DNA of 64,000 nucleotides from Alisma plantago-aquatica (GCA_963693085.1 OY856410.1:1330844804-1330908803); one strand, 5' to 3'. Shown: positions 44,457 to 55,453, counted from the stretch's first letter. Numbers and translations: made by a program. The notes: generated from the sequence alone by a model not told the origin.

Positions 44457-45422
44457 TTAGTTTGGAGGCTTTGGAACCCAAACTAATTCTACATCTTTTC
44501 TCTTATAAGGACATGAAAATGAATAGTGACCAAGGCGTAAACAGTAATGACAACATATTGAGTCAACTTCATATCTTTTTCTATGGTTGTGTCCTATGTT
44601 GTCATTGGGTGAGGATGTCCTTTTAGGTACATATATAGATTGGATTTGTGACTTTCTCTGACTAGGTTGTTGATGAGATTTTCCTTTAGGCTTGTAACCT
44701 AGTCCTCTTCTTCCAATTTGATGATAGGAATTATCCAATATTCTATCAAGGATTCCATTGTTGCTTAACCTACTGACTTTGTGTTGCAACTTAACGATCT
44801 CATCCATTCTTTTCTTAATGTCTAGTTTTGCTTGATCTAGATTGGATGATAAAGAATTCCTTTCTTTCACTATATTGTCATAATCTACATGGGTGCACAA
44901 TATAGGTTGTTTTTGAAAGTCATTTAACTTTGCAAGTAATTCAACCTTTTCTTGATATAGAAGATCATAATTTGTTTCTAGAGTAAAAATCTTCACTTCA
45001 CTACTACTTAGAGATGATTTCAAAGTGCGGTTTTCAGAAACAATGTCATCTTTTTCAAAACCAAGAGTATTCAATTTAGCATATAAATCATCATTTTCGG
45101 ATGTAAGAGCAAGAAGTCTAGCATTTAGCTCATCGTTTGTTTTATTAGACTTCTTTAATTTCTTCTTGCACTCAATATACTTATTGTGTGTTTCTTCAAG
45201 ACTAGAAATTAGCTCTTCTTTTGATAAATCAAGAAGGCTTACCTCTTCTTCATCCTCCTCATTGGTTGTAGCAATGAAACAATTCTTATGGACCTCTTTC
45301 TTCTTTTCTTTCCATGGACAGCCGATTGTTGTATGGTTCGTTCCTAAACACCAATTGCAGCTTGTTGAAAGTTGGTCCAGTTTGCTCCTTTGCCTGCGGT
45401 TGTAGTCACCTCCACCCTTCAT
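44457..45422 (-). CDS. gag: Shortened Sirevirus-type Gag of element C
   Basis: An intact 321-codon frame starting MKGGGDYNRRQRS, about 34 nt after the primer site. Domains: zinc knuckle CNWCLGTNHTTIGC at about residue 22-35 (Cys-X2-Cys-X4-His-X4-Cys), an acidic stretch (NEEDEEEVSLLD), a long coiled coil (about residues 60-215, heptads of Leu/Lys/Glu), a basic segment with GRRGLGYKPKGK, and a second knuckle CHYCLRLGHYSFSC near 291-304, ending ELVWVPKPPN. This matches the C-terminal half of Sirevirus Gag; the N-terminal Gag core (UBN2 region) is missing. It may still join particles of an autonomous relative through its coiled coil and bind RNA through its knuckles (inference). Confidence 0.78.
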   Translation of the reverse strand: MKGGGDYNRRQRSKLDQLSTSCNWCLGTNHTTIGCPWKEKKKEVHKNCFIATTNEEDEEEVSLLDLSKEELISSLEETHNKYIECKKKLKKSNKTNDELNARLLALTSENDDLYAKLNTLGFEKDDIVSENRTLKSSLSSSEVKIFTLETNYDLLYQEKVELLAKLNDFQKQPILCTHVDYDNIVKERNSLSSNLDQAKLDIKKRMDEIVKLQHKVSRLSNNGILDRILDNSYHQIGRRGLGYKPKGKSHQQPSQRKSQIQSIYVPKRTSSPNDNIGHNHRKRYEVDSICCHYCLRLGHYSFSCPYKRKDVELVWVPKPPN

Positions 45423-45455
45423 TCTTCAAGACCTGGTTAGGGTTCCTTGAAGCCT

Positions 45456-45467
45456 GCTCTGATACCA
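45456..45467 (-). other. Initiator-Met tRNA primer binding site of element C
   Basis: Plus strand GCTCTGATACCA, exact complement of TGGTATCAGAGC, two bases from the LTR. Confidence 0.92.
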
Positions 45468-45469
45468 AT

Positions 45470-46879
45470 TGAAAACTACTAGAGGGGGGGTGAATAGAGT
45501 TGTATAGATAATTTAATAATTATTGAACTCAAACAACCACAATGAAAATATTGGACAAGGAGACACAAGGTTTAGAGTGGTTCCAACTATAGCAAATACT
45601 ATAGCCGTCAATCCACTACCCGGTTGCTTACCCAACTGGGATTTGAAAAGAAATTTATTTTATTACCTCTTCAAGGAATTTACATAAAATACAATCTCTT
45701 TTCCTAAACCCTTCAAGCAGCCTTCACCTAGAAGTAATCGCCAACCTTGAAGCAGCCTTCCCTTGAAGTAGATGCACCAACTCCCGTTGCACCAGCCTTC
45801 TGAAGTAGCTTCCCTTGCGATATCCTTCTTGAAGTAGCTTGAAGTCCCCTTCTCCACCTGAGAAGTCAACCCTCTCCAATCCGCAGCCTCCAACCCTAGG
45901 AGTAGCAAGGAGAGTACAAAAGATAAACAGGAACAAGAAAGGAAAAGGAAATTACAACTTATCCTTTAAGCCCGAGGCTTGATATGCCTAGATCAAGCGT
46001 AAGATCTCCTAGCCAAGTATGTGAACTTGTGATTGCTATGGGTAGGAGAATATAGCCTATAGGACACGAGATTGAGCTAAGATGAATGTAGGCCAATGAT
46101 CACAGTGCTCAAATTTGCTTGCAAAAGATTGCTCAAGTATGCTCAAGTGTATTCTCAAGTGTAACAAGTGAATTCTAGTGTCCTATGGCTTGTCCTATTT
46201 ATAGGAATGGCCTAAGTATGCTTAAGGACGTTCTAGACAACTTCTAGGGGTTTCTAAGTGCTTAACTAGCCGTTAGGTACAAAGTTGTTGCTTTAACAAC
46301 GGCTAATTAATTTATTCTGCAGTTGCTGTCAGAGACCATCTCGGTCGACAAATGGTCGACTGAGACACCTACTCGGTCAAACTTTTGTCGACCGACAGGC
46401 TCTCTGGAACAAGTGATTTGCAACGTCTTTCTTCAACTACCAACCAACTTGTCTGTTGTGTCTAACGGCTACTTTGGATCTTTCTCGGTCGAGAAGATGG
46501 TCGACCGAGAGTGTCTCGGTCGAGGAGTTTGTCGACCGAGAATGATCCTGTTTCAAGGTTTCAATTTAAGCACTAATTATATGTGTGAGTGTGCAAAGGT
46601 GATTCTATTCAAATGGGATGACATGTCTAACTATGGTGTTTGGCTAGGGAAAATCTAACGCTTGATTTACATGCAAATCTAAGTACTTGTACATTATATA
46701 TTTGTACAAGTTTTACAACATTGATTACATTGCATGAAAATATAACTAAGTAAGCTCTTGGATTTTCCCTTGCTACTTTGTCATCCTGCACACTCAAGTA
46801 GCTCGTTAGATTAATAAGAATGAAATGTTTGTCATCATCGAAACAAAGGGATTTATCATAATATCCAATTTATCCAACA
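45470..46879 (-). repeat. 5' LTR of element C
   Basis: 1410 bp, about 99% identical to 39430-40839. The CGGTCGAC palindromes at 46340-46540 differ from the other copy at a few C/T or G/A sites (for example TCGACTGAG against TCGACCGAG). Confidence 0.92.
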
Positions 46880-46884
46880 GTTCA
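46880..46884. repeat. Target site duplication of element C, right copy (GTTCA)
   Basis: Matches 39425-39429. Confidence 0.9.
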
Positions 46885-48730
46885 CATAATCTGAGTACCA
46901 TGGTGTGGCTTCTGAGACCTTCATTGGTTGGTCATCTGGAAGGGAATCATTAATCGGGATCGTCTTTGTATCTAGAGTGTGGATGTGACTGAGGTGGTCT
47001 GTTACCACATTCTCTGTACCCTTTTTATCTCGTATTTCTAGATCCAATTCTTATAGGAGGAGAATCCATCTTAGGAGGAGAATCCATCTTATTAACCTAG
47101 GTTTTGCATCTTTCTTTGCCAAAAGGTAATGAATGGCAGCGTGATATGTGTAGATAATGACCTTTGAACCAATTAGGTAGGATCTAAACTTGTCAAAAGC
47201 ATATGCGACTGCCAGAAGTTCTTTTTCAGTTGTAGCATAATTCCTCTTAGCTTCATCGAGGGTCTTCGATGCATAATAGATCACATAATGTTTCTTTTCT
47301 ATACATTGGCCCAAGACAGCACCTACAACATAATCTCTTGCATCACACATGATTTAAAAAGGGTGGCCCCAATCGGGAGCTCTAATGATGGGTCTGGTTG
47401 TATGGGCATGCTTCACTGTGTTGAAACTTTTAACACATTCTTCGTCAAAATTGAATTCAGCATCCTTTAGTAATAAGTTTGTTATTGGCTTGGTTATCTT
47501 TGAAAAGTCCTTTATAAACTATCTATAGAATCATGCATGATCTAGGAATGTTCGAACTTCCTTTACATTGATAGGTATAGAGAGCTTGGAAATAACTTCT
47601 ATATTGGCTTTATCTACTTCAATTCCTTGATTACTAACCCTATGGTCGAGGACAATGCCTTCCTTCACCATAAAGTGACATTTCTCCCAATTCAGCACAA
47701 GATGTGCTTCTTCACATCATTTGAGAACAAGGGAGAGGTGTTTTATACATGAATTGAATGAATCTCCATATATAGAAAAATCATCCATGAAAACTTCCAT
47801 AATTGTTTTAGTGAGACCAGCGAATATGGCAGACATGCAACGCTGGAAAGTTGTAGGTGTGTTACAGAGGCCAAACGACATTCTTCTAAATGTGTATGTT
47901 CTGAATGGGCAGGTGAAAGTAGTTTTCTCTTGGTCATCTGGGTGTATGGGTATTTGAAAGAATCCAGAGTAATCATCGAGGTAACAGAAGTATTCTTAAT
48001 GAGCCAACCGCTCTAATACTTGATCAAGAAAAGGCATTGGAAAATGATCTTTTCGAGTTGCCTTGTTTAACTTCCTGTAATCAATGCACATCCTCCACCA
48101 TGTGACTATTCAAGTGGGGATGAGTTCATTGTTTTCATTTCGTATCACAGTTGTTCCACCTTTCTTTGGGACTACATGCATATGGCTCACCCATGGTGAG
48201 TCCGATATTGGATAGATAATTCCAGCAGTGAGCAGTTTAATCACTTCCCGACAGACTACTTCTTTCATATTAGGATTTAGCTTCCTTTGGTGTTCAATAG
48301 TCATCTTGTGGTCTTCCATCATAGGAATCATGTGCATACACAATGCTTGACTAACCCCAGTGAGGTCACTCATCTTGTAGCTGATGGCTTTCTTTCTCTC
48401 CTTTAGTTCATTCAGGAGTTTATCTTCTTGTTCAGTCATTAGATCGGAATTTATATTAACTGGACAAACCTTGAGATCATCCAGAAAGACGTACTTTAGT
48501 CCCTTGGGCAGGGGCTTCATTTCTAGAGCTTGTGGATTTTCACATGGTTCTTCAGTAACATCCTCAGCTTTGAGTTCCTCACAAGTGGCCTCAACATCTT
48601 CTTTTGTAGAGTCGAGGGATTCAATGTAATCCCTTACTTGTTCGTCAATAGGTTCATCAACTGATGGATCCATTAGAATGACTTCTAATGGATCGTCTGA
48701 TTCATGATTCTCTTGAGTCAGAAGTGACAT
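46885..48730 (-). pseudogene. pol: RT-RNase H remnant of element A
   Basis: Minus-strand order: linker and N-terminal RT in a 206-codon open piece (48110-48730; ITEEP-type acidic linker, EHQRKLNPNMKEVVCREV, PISDSPWVS), RT fingers and palm in broken frames with the catalytic EVFMDD at about 47795-47778, then RNase H (47051-47350: [26 protein letters not shown]). The RNase H Asp of the usual VYTDHAA reads as Tyr (IYTYHAA). An 18-bp tandem duplication (47055-47072, 47073-47090) repeats RWILLL in frame. The last piece (46856-47047) runs into element C. Stops near 47955, 47725, 47520 and 47355. Confidence 0.82.
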
Positions 48731-48739
48731 CTGCTCTAT

Positions 48740-49322
48740 GCATAATAAGATAGACTTATTCTTGCATACTTGGTCTTCTCATGCTTTCAAAAACTTTAAA
48801 TTCGGGAGTTTCCTTTCCTAATCTAAGCAGCAAGGTTCCTACTTCAATGTCAATTAGAACTCTTGCAGTGGCAAGGAATAGATGTCCAAAGATGAGAGGA
48901 TATCTGGCATCCTCTTTTATGTCCATGATGACAAAGTCACACGGAACATAGGAATCTTTTCCTACCTGGACAGGTACATCCTTAATAATTCCTAACGAGC
49001 ATTTTATCGAATTGTCTATGAGTTGTATGGTCATGCCAGTTGGAAGACGTTCAGCAAACCCTACCCTTTTGCAAAGGTTGAGTGGCATGATGGAGATGCT
49101 AGCACCAAGATCTTCCAGTCCTTTCTTGAATGAAGAATCGCCAATATGGTAGGTAATCCCAAAAGATACTGGATCTTTTTGCTTCTTTGGCATCTTACTC
49201 TGAATGATATCCGAAGTGGTTTTAGCTAACTTGATTGTCTCAAATTCTTCAGTTATATATTTCCTAGTCTGGAGTGACTTTAAGTACTTTGTCCAAGCTA
49301 GTATCTCAGCCAATGCATCCAA
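48740..49322 (-). pseudogene. pol: Aspartic protease segment of element A
   Basis: A 188-codon open piece: AEILAWTKYLKSLQTRKY (Gag-protease linker), KKQKDPVSFGITYHIG, active site DLGASISIMPLNLCKRVGF near residue 72, VGKDSYVPCDFVIMDIKEDARYPLIFG, then FLATARVLIDIE. The protease domain itself has no stop; the frame ends at 48756. Part of the polyprotein. Confidence 0.8.
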
Positions 49323-49329
49323 AAAGGGT

Positions 49330-51300
49330 ATATCAACATGAAGTTTCTACATAGCTTCTTTAAACTTATTGAACTGAGTATCAAGCTTGGTTTGCCTTAA
49401 ATGTGCAGGGAAAGGTATATGAGGCTTGTATACAGGGATATCAGGTTCTGGTGTTTCAGTTTCTTCATCGATAGATTTCTCAGGACTTCTCTTGTCTATC
49501 TTATCGGTGGTTACTGATTCTTTTGGTTGAGACTCAGGTGTTGTTGAGTCTTTGTCAATCCTAGGTTCATCCTTTTCTGTAATAACCACAGGTGTCTTGA
49601 TAGGAGGATTAGAATAATCTTTTCCTGACCTGGTGGTGACTTCCTTCAATTGTTTAGGATGCTTAGGAATATTCTCAGGTTGGCCAGCAAAAACCCCAAC
49701 TGGTGTCTTAATGCTAGCTGCAAGTTGAGCTAGTTGAGATTCAATATCATTCTATTATGCTTCCTGGTTAGCTATCAAGGTTTGTTGGTTAGCTATCATA
49801 TTCTGCTATGACTGTAAAATCTTCTCAATGGTTGTGAATTTGTCATCAGGTGAGAGGGGAACAACTTGTTTTCCTTGAGGTTGATTAATATTCTGGTAAT
49901 GAGAACTGTTTTGATAGTTATTGAAGTTCCTATTCTGAATGTTTCCCTTGAAATTTCCTTGATTTCCAAAATTTTGTTGTTGATTATGTTGGAATCCTGG
50001 GGGGGGCTCGTGGTTGATTCTTCGAACTAAATTGATGCGAGTTTACTGCTCCAGAGGGATTTCCATATTGAAACCCTAGATGGTTCCTATTCTAATTCGG
50101 ATTTTAATAACCTTGACCAGGGATGGCATTAACAACATTAAGATTTTCCATTTGACCATTATCTCCTTGTCCACATACGTTGCTTAGAAAAACATCGTAA
50201 AGAACATTACATGCTAAGGTGGAATGATCAGTTCCTTTACATGCTTCATAGAATAGGGAAGTACTCTTGATTTGTTCTTGTTGTTGAGCGGGCGAACATC
50301 CTCTTCCAATTGCAGCAAGAGATGATTCAATATGGCCTTACTTCACAACTAATAGTTTTAGGGTTTCAGTGATAGACTTGTACTCGAGAGTAGCTTCAGC
50401 CATAGCCACTTTTAATACTCCCTTACCTACAGATCTACCCCAATTAGCTTGATTTTCAGCTCCAATGGTGACAACCCTCCATGCGTTGTCTTAACTTTAA
50501 CGCAAGAAGTTTCCTCCAGATGAGGAATCTAAGAATCTCTTGATATCATCATCCACACCCCTATAGAAAATTTTGATGTGTTGATTCTTAGGAATTCCAT
50601 GGTGTGGACACTTGCGTAGAAGCTCTTTGTATCTGTCCCAGTCTTCAGAAAGGGTTTCTCTAGGGACATGAGTGAAATTTGTTATTCGGCCTCTAATTTC
50701 ATAGGTGAGAGATGGAGGGTAGAACTTTTCTAGAAACAAATTTTGGAGTTATTCCCATGTGGTGATGGGTATTTCACTTTGCAACGAATTATACCAACTT
50801 ATAGCTCTATCAGCAAGTGAATACTTGAAGAGACATAGATGAATGGCATCGTTAGATACTCCATTTTGCTTTGTCATAGCACATAGATCAATAAACCGCA
50901 AAAGATGTTCCTTACTATCCTATCCTTGTTTGCCATAGAATGGGCTGTTTTGAAGCGATGTAATTTAATGTGCTCTAATCTCAAAATTGGCAACATTGAT
51001 GGGAGGAGGTTGTATTGGATGACAAACATTAGCAATTTTGGGGATTGAGAACTCTCTAAGATCCTTTTGTAGTTATGCTACTTGTTCCGCTGCTTGTGCT
51101 GCTTGAATTTCTTCTTGAACCGCAGCTCTAGCTTCTTGCATGAATCTTTCTCTCTATGCATTAAGGGCTTGAGATACTCTTCAATCTATCTCCTCCTCTT
51201 GAGCCATTCTTGCTTGGTTCTCTCTGTTTTGTCAGTGAAAGGTTATGTCAATCTCCGGATCAAAGGTGGCAGCGAGCCCGGGACTGTTCAAACGGTGCAT
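49330..51300 (-). pseudogene. gag: gag of element A
   Basis: A likely start ATG at 51298-51300 (MHRLNSPGLAA) lies about 157 nt after the primer site. In-frame stops at codons 24, 43 and 54 fit C-to-T decay of Arg and Gln codons. Recognisable: Gag core FLEKFYPPSLTYEI and RGRITNF near 50740-50690, LSEDWDRYKELLRKCPHHGI, a FLDSSSGGNFLR segment (50500), the zinc-knuckle region near 50250-50205 with the first Cys read as Tyr (YEACKGTDHSTLAC), and EVTTRSGKDYSNPPIKTP near 49640. Encodes the particle shell protein in the family; not functional here. Confidence 0.75.
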
Positions 51301-51456
51301 GCACTAGTCCTTCTTGAAGTACCTGAAATAAAAAAATTTGAAGTAAGATTGATGGAGTAGAGATAAATTCAAGTAGATGAATAATGGTTTCAAAAAGAAA
51401 TAGTAAAATCCTAGATTAGAGTGAAAAGAACTAGATTTGACTAACTGAATCTGTTG

Positions 51457-51474
51457 TCCCCGGCAACGGTGCCA
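51457..51474 (-). other. tRNA-Asp primer binding site of element A
   Basis: Plus strand TCCCCGGCAACGGTGCCA, 17 of 18 identical to the tRNA-Asp 3' end; 5-nt spacer GAATT to the LTR. Confidence 0.88.
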
Positions 51475-51479
51475 GAATT

Positions 51480-54234
51480 TGACGTGGCAATTATCGCACT
51501 AACAAACTCACTTGGGGTTGAAATCCCCGAGATTTTACCAAAACCTTGTGCAATAATACCACCCGCAAGCAGACGGGTCTTATCACAGTATAGTTAAGGA
51601 TCGAATCCTAAAGGACAACGTTTTTAAGAATCTTTGTCAGTCGAATCTAGCTAAAGTAAGACTAATATTTAGAACGATTGGTTGGTTTGTGGTTAAATAA
51701 ACTAAATGTAGGAAAGTAAAGGAGCCGAATTAAAGTTGGGTCTAAAAGAAATGATATGGAATTGCTGGGATGGTACCGGGTTTCACCACCACTACACATG
51801 AAAAGAAGTCCAAACATCAAACATCCAGGCAAGATATAAGCATCCAAATGGAGTTGCTGCAAAAACCCCCCATACGGGCGTTAAGCTTGCGCAAGCATCA
51901 CCTTAGGTATCAGATGTCTTATCACCATCTGGATCATATACTTATGGCTCCGAAGATACAACATCCAACTAAGGTTGTGGTCCTCCCTGACGGATGTTTA
52001 GACCACAGAAGCATCACCGTGGGCTAGATGTCTCATCCCCTCATTGATCATACACTTACGACCTCAAGGAACCTCTTTCTATTTCTAGTTTGGGAGTCAA
52101 CCGCGCTAAACGGTAAGCAAGCAGGTGATTAATCTACAAGCAAACATCGATGATTATCAAAGATGATACAAAATCCAACTAAGGTTGTGATCCTCACCGT
52201 AGGCTAAATGTCTCGTCCCCTTAAAGATCACACACTTACGACCTCAAGGAATCATATCAGAAGTTCTCATCAAGGAGTCAACTTCGTAATTCACCATTCT
52301 ACCCTACATATACAAGTTCTCGCAACATAGGGAAGAACAAGATGAAAGCAAGCAAGTAACCAACTACAAGCTTTAACAATGAAATGAAAAGTTATATACA
52401 TTGCAATGAACATTTCACAAGAGAACATGCTTCCATGGGCAGCGGGGCTAGTCCCCACACCCCAACGAAAAGGAACTACTCGCCCATGATGTGAAAAACA
52501 AGATGGATAAGAAAGAGAGAGGAATCCTCCATGTGCATGATGTAGAAGGTAGTCACAGCTCGGTGAAGATGATGCGGTCTTCTACATTGTGTCGGGGAAG
52601 ATATGGAAGAATGAGGAATGCCAAGACAGACTGGGCAATCTTTCTCACTCCTCCTTTCTTCTCTTCTCAGTCTCCTTGAGTTGCAGCAAGAACAGCAGGT
52701 GAAGTGGTAGTGTGGATGCAGCTGGATCTGGATCAGACCTATGTACACGAAGCATGTCGGCATTCCAGAACTGATACCCCCAAATGGAGACCCTGCTGGT
52801 CCTATTTCTAGGCATAGATCTGGCCTTCATGCTTTTAGTGTGAGTCCAAATGGTTTGCTTATAATTGTCCAAACGGTTTTGGTAAATATCTTAATCATTC
52901 AGTTTTATTGCATTCTCAAACGGTCTTGCATTTCATTCAGATTGCATGCATCATACGGTATTCATGATTCTAATCCAAATGGTCTTGATTGCTAGCTCAC
53001 ACGGTCTGTGTGTATATACTTTATTAAATGATCTACATGCATGGTACACTCATGCACATGATTTTAGCTCATTCAGTTTCATTCACCAAACGGTCTACTG
53101 CTCTTCACGATTAGGAAATGGTCTACGTGTATGTGCTCATTCAGTCTTGACTTGCTAGAGAAAACGGTCTGCATGCCCATCCTCCTTTCGGTCTTCGATT
53201 AGTACTCAAATGGTCTTCCATCGCTACCCATACGGTTTGCATGTAGCTGGCTTAAACGGTCTTCCCATTCAACTCATTCGGTCTTCACATTTCCTTCATT
53301 CGGTCTTTGAGCCATTAATCCAATCGGTCTGCATGCATGCTTTGGAAAACGGTCTTGCTCACGTGGATGTGGCCATTCGATCTTCATGCATCTCAAATGG
53401 TATTCACATAACCAGCAAACGGTCGTCATTCCAGCAGCACATTCGGTCTTTATTTGCTAGAGCATAGCAAACGGTCTTCATGTAGTACATCCAAATGGTT
53501 TTTCATCCGGTTTGAATGCATGCACGTGATCTATATCAAATGGTGTTGTTGTTGTATGCATATTCTCTAAATGGTTTAAGCTAAATACCCAAACGGTCTT
53601 CCTACTTTATTCAATCCTTACTTCAGTTACTCAAGCAAATAGTTTTAACCAAATGACCCAAACGGTCTTTGGTTTCATTCAGTCTTTGAGTAGTGTTTTT
53701 GCAAACGGTTTGCTACTTCTCAAACGGTTTGCAATACATGATAATTCGGTCTTGTGAAAATTAGTTTGCTTTGTACTACTTTTTCATTTGATTTCATGTA
53801 GACCTACTCTATAGGTCTCGCATGCACGTAGCTTCAAGCTGCTTCATCAAACAATCTCGCTACTTCAGCTCCAAACGGTTTTGAGGTGAGCATGTCCATT
53901 CGGTCTTGAGACCGTATGGACGAAACTGAATGGTGAGACCGAATGGATGAAACTATTTGGTGAGACCGAATGGTTGAAACTGTTTGGGGATACTGAATGG
54001 TTGGACCGAATGGTTGAAACCTAGGATGAGAAAGGTGGGTCCCACTCAAAATGGTTCCATTGTTCAACCTTGTCAAGACCTGCATCAAATTAACATAAAT
54101 TCAGTTAAAATCATGATAGTTGGACCAGTTAAGTAACTTTGCACATATTGATATTTAGTAAATGAAATTGAATGCATTGAGTCTAATTTGATCCAAGATG
54201 GTAATTGAAATTCGTGATTAATATGCATTCATCA
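51480..54234 (-). repeat. 5' LTR of element A
   Basis: 2755 bp, TGACGTGGC to ATTCATCA. The TATA box position (52803-52810) reads TAGAAATA on the minus strand instead of TATAAATA, so the core promoter of this LTR looks damaged. CGGTC motif array at 52840-54020. A 95-codon leader frame is kept at 52476-52763. Confidence 0.9.
51577..51620 (+). promoter_or_regulatory. tRNA-Asp-like U5 segment of element A
   Basis: Plus strand: GTCTTATCACAGTATAGTTA, AGGATCGAATCC and GGACAACG. AGTATAGT is identical to the tRNA-Asp D-arm region; GGATCGAATCC resembles its T-arm. It lies 100-145 nt from the primer site, in U5. Confidence 0.6.
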
Positions 54235-54239
54235 AACAT
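54235..54239. repeat. Target site duplication of element A, right copy (AACAT)
   Basis: Matches 18562-18566. Confidence 0.9.
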
Positions 54240-54476
54240 ATCATTAAAGACCCAGACAACAATGAATACTCTTATAGCATGCATATGATCTCATATTAAA
54301 ATCCTTAATCTGAAAGCACATGATTGAGTAATACATTCTTAGGAAGCTATCATATTTTATTATCTCATATTAAAGCAAACATAATGACTGGAATTACCTT
54401 TATAAATAATCAAATCAATTACAAAGTGTTCCATTACAATCATCATATGATTTGATATTATGACATACTTCCAACA
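54240..54476 (-). repeat. Minus-strand copia LTR, right part (start of the LTR)
   Basis: The reverse complement starts TGTTGGAAGTATG and aligns with the starts of the LTRs at 11434 and 54838 (CATATGATGATTGTAATGG). It is the continuation of 17090-18566, interrupted by element A. Confidence 0.62.
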
Positions 54477-54837
54477 AACACCTCCCTTGCTCTTTCCTAT
54501 ATAATATATATTCTAATATAATGAATACTTTGTAATCAAAATCAATAAAAGGAAAACAACATCAAATTCTCCCATGCTAAGTCATATATAGTATTTGGAA
54601 ACACCCCATGTGATGCTTGATCTTGAGATTATTCATGCATATGAAGTTTTCAAAATTACATGTACACTTATGTCGCAATCCACCTACAAGACTAAAAATA
54701 ATGCTTCTATATGTTGAATAACAACATAAGGGTACATTCATAAAATATATTTTTAGATATTATTGACAAATGGATATCTTATAAGCATGACAATCTAACA
54801 AATATATGTTTCAGAATAGATTTGAAGTGGTCTATAT
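54477..54837 (-). other. Polypurine tract and short 3' internal piece of the split copia element
   Basis: GAGCAAGGGAGGTGTT (minus, 54477-54492) directly before the LTR start is a polypurine-tract candidate, so 54240-54476 plus 17090-18566 would be a 3' LTR. The remaining 340 bp is AT-rich with no clear domain. Confidence 0.45.
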
Positions 54838-55453
54838 TGTTGGAAAAGTATGTTTGTAGAGCCAATCATGTGATGATTGACATGGAATAATCCATAGAGG
54901 ATTTGATTAATAGTCATAAAGGCAAGCTTACAATTCATTCGGTTTCACTCAGTGCGGAAATTTTATGAATGTATAAAGAATGACAATACTCAATGGCGTA
55001 TGTATTCAAGTGCATAACTTGGAAGATGAGATCATACAAATGTTAAAAGTGTGCACATTCTTATTATTTACCTAGTCGGTTGTTATTGTGTAAGGTAGAT
55101 AGACATCAGTAACACATAATACTAGAGTGTGGGTTGGTTGATGACATAATTTCATTAGTCATGATATGGCAATACCAAACCAAGCACATAGATACATGTT
55201 AGAGAACTGTGTATTGGACAAACCCATCTTGAGAGTGACACATGGAAACCACCTTCGGTGTTCATAGTCATCTCTCATAGTGAAGGTGATGATTGTGATT
55301 CTTAGACCTAAAATCCCTACACTCGTACCATGTTGTTGGGTATGCTTTGACATCATCAAACGCAGTCCTGAAACATGGGTTGTGATAATGGTGATGATTG
55401 GGTGACTTTGACACATGGGGACAGATTGTGAGTGGTAGATATGGGATTTGCAA
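54838..55453 (+). repeat. Copia LTR fragment, plus orientation, cut by element D
   Basis: Starts TGTTGGAAAAGTATG and aligns with 11434-12045 (for example CCATCTTGAGAGTGACACATG and GATTCTTAGACCTAAAATCCC). The match stops where the LTR of D begins. Confidence 0.6.

Larger units (their letters stand above)
39430..46879 (-). mobile_element. Element C: young non-autonomous Sirevirus-like (Ty1/copia) element without pol
   Basis: Two LTRs of exactly 1410 bp with about 14 differences by eye (near 99% identity), a perfect GTTCA target duplication, an initiator-Met primer site (45456-45467) and a polypurine tract (GGGGGAGAT) next to the left LTR. LTR ends TGAAAACTACTAGAGG... and a gag with coiled coil and two zinc knuckles are Sirevirus hallmarks. 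The 4.6-kb interior holds only a shortened gag (44457-45422) and an unrelated 460-codon ORF (41913-43295). Protease, RT, RNase H and integrase are absent, so it must have been moved by enzymes of another element. It sits inside element A between RNase H and integrase. Confidence 0.9.
18567..54234 (-). mobile_element. Element A: Athila-like Ty3/gypsy retrotransposon carrying nested elements B and C
   Basis: Long direct repeats 18567-21358 and 51480-54234 with TG...CA ends, a perfect 5-bp target duplication (AACAT), and a tRNA-Asp primer site next to the right repeat define a minus-strand element. Gag, protease, RT, RNase H and integrase follow in Ty3/gypsy order from 51300 down to 22925. The coding region is cut by C (39430-46879) and B (23678-38948); each has its own duplication, and A's frame reads on across both sites once the inserts and one duplication copy are ignored. 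Removing both leaves about 12.9 kb, normal for Athila-type elements. No env-like ORF is seen after integrase. The sampled part of the LTRs differs at roughly 9% of sites by eye. Stops and frameshifts show it is dead. Confidence 0.92.
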
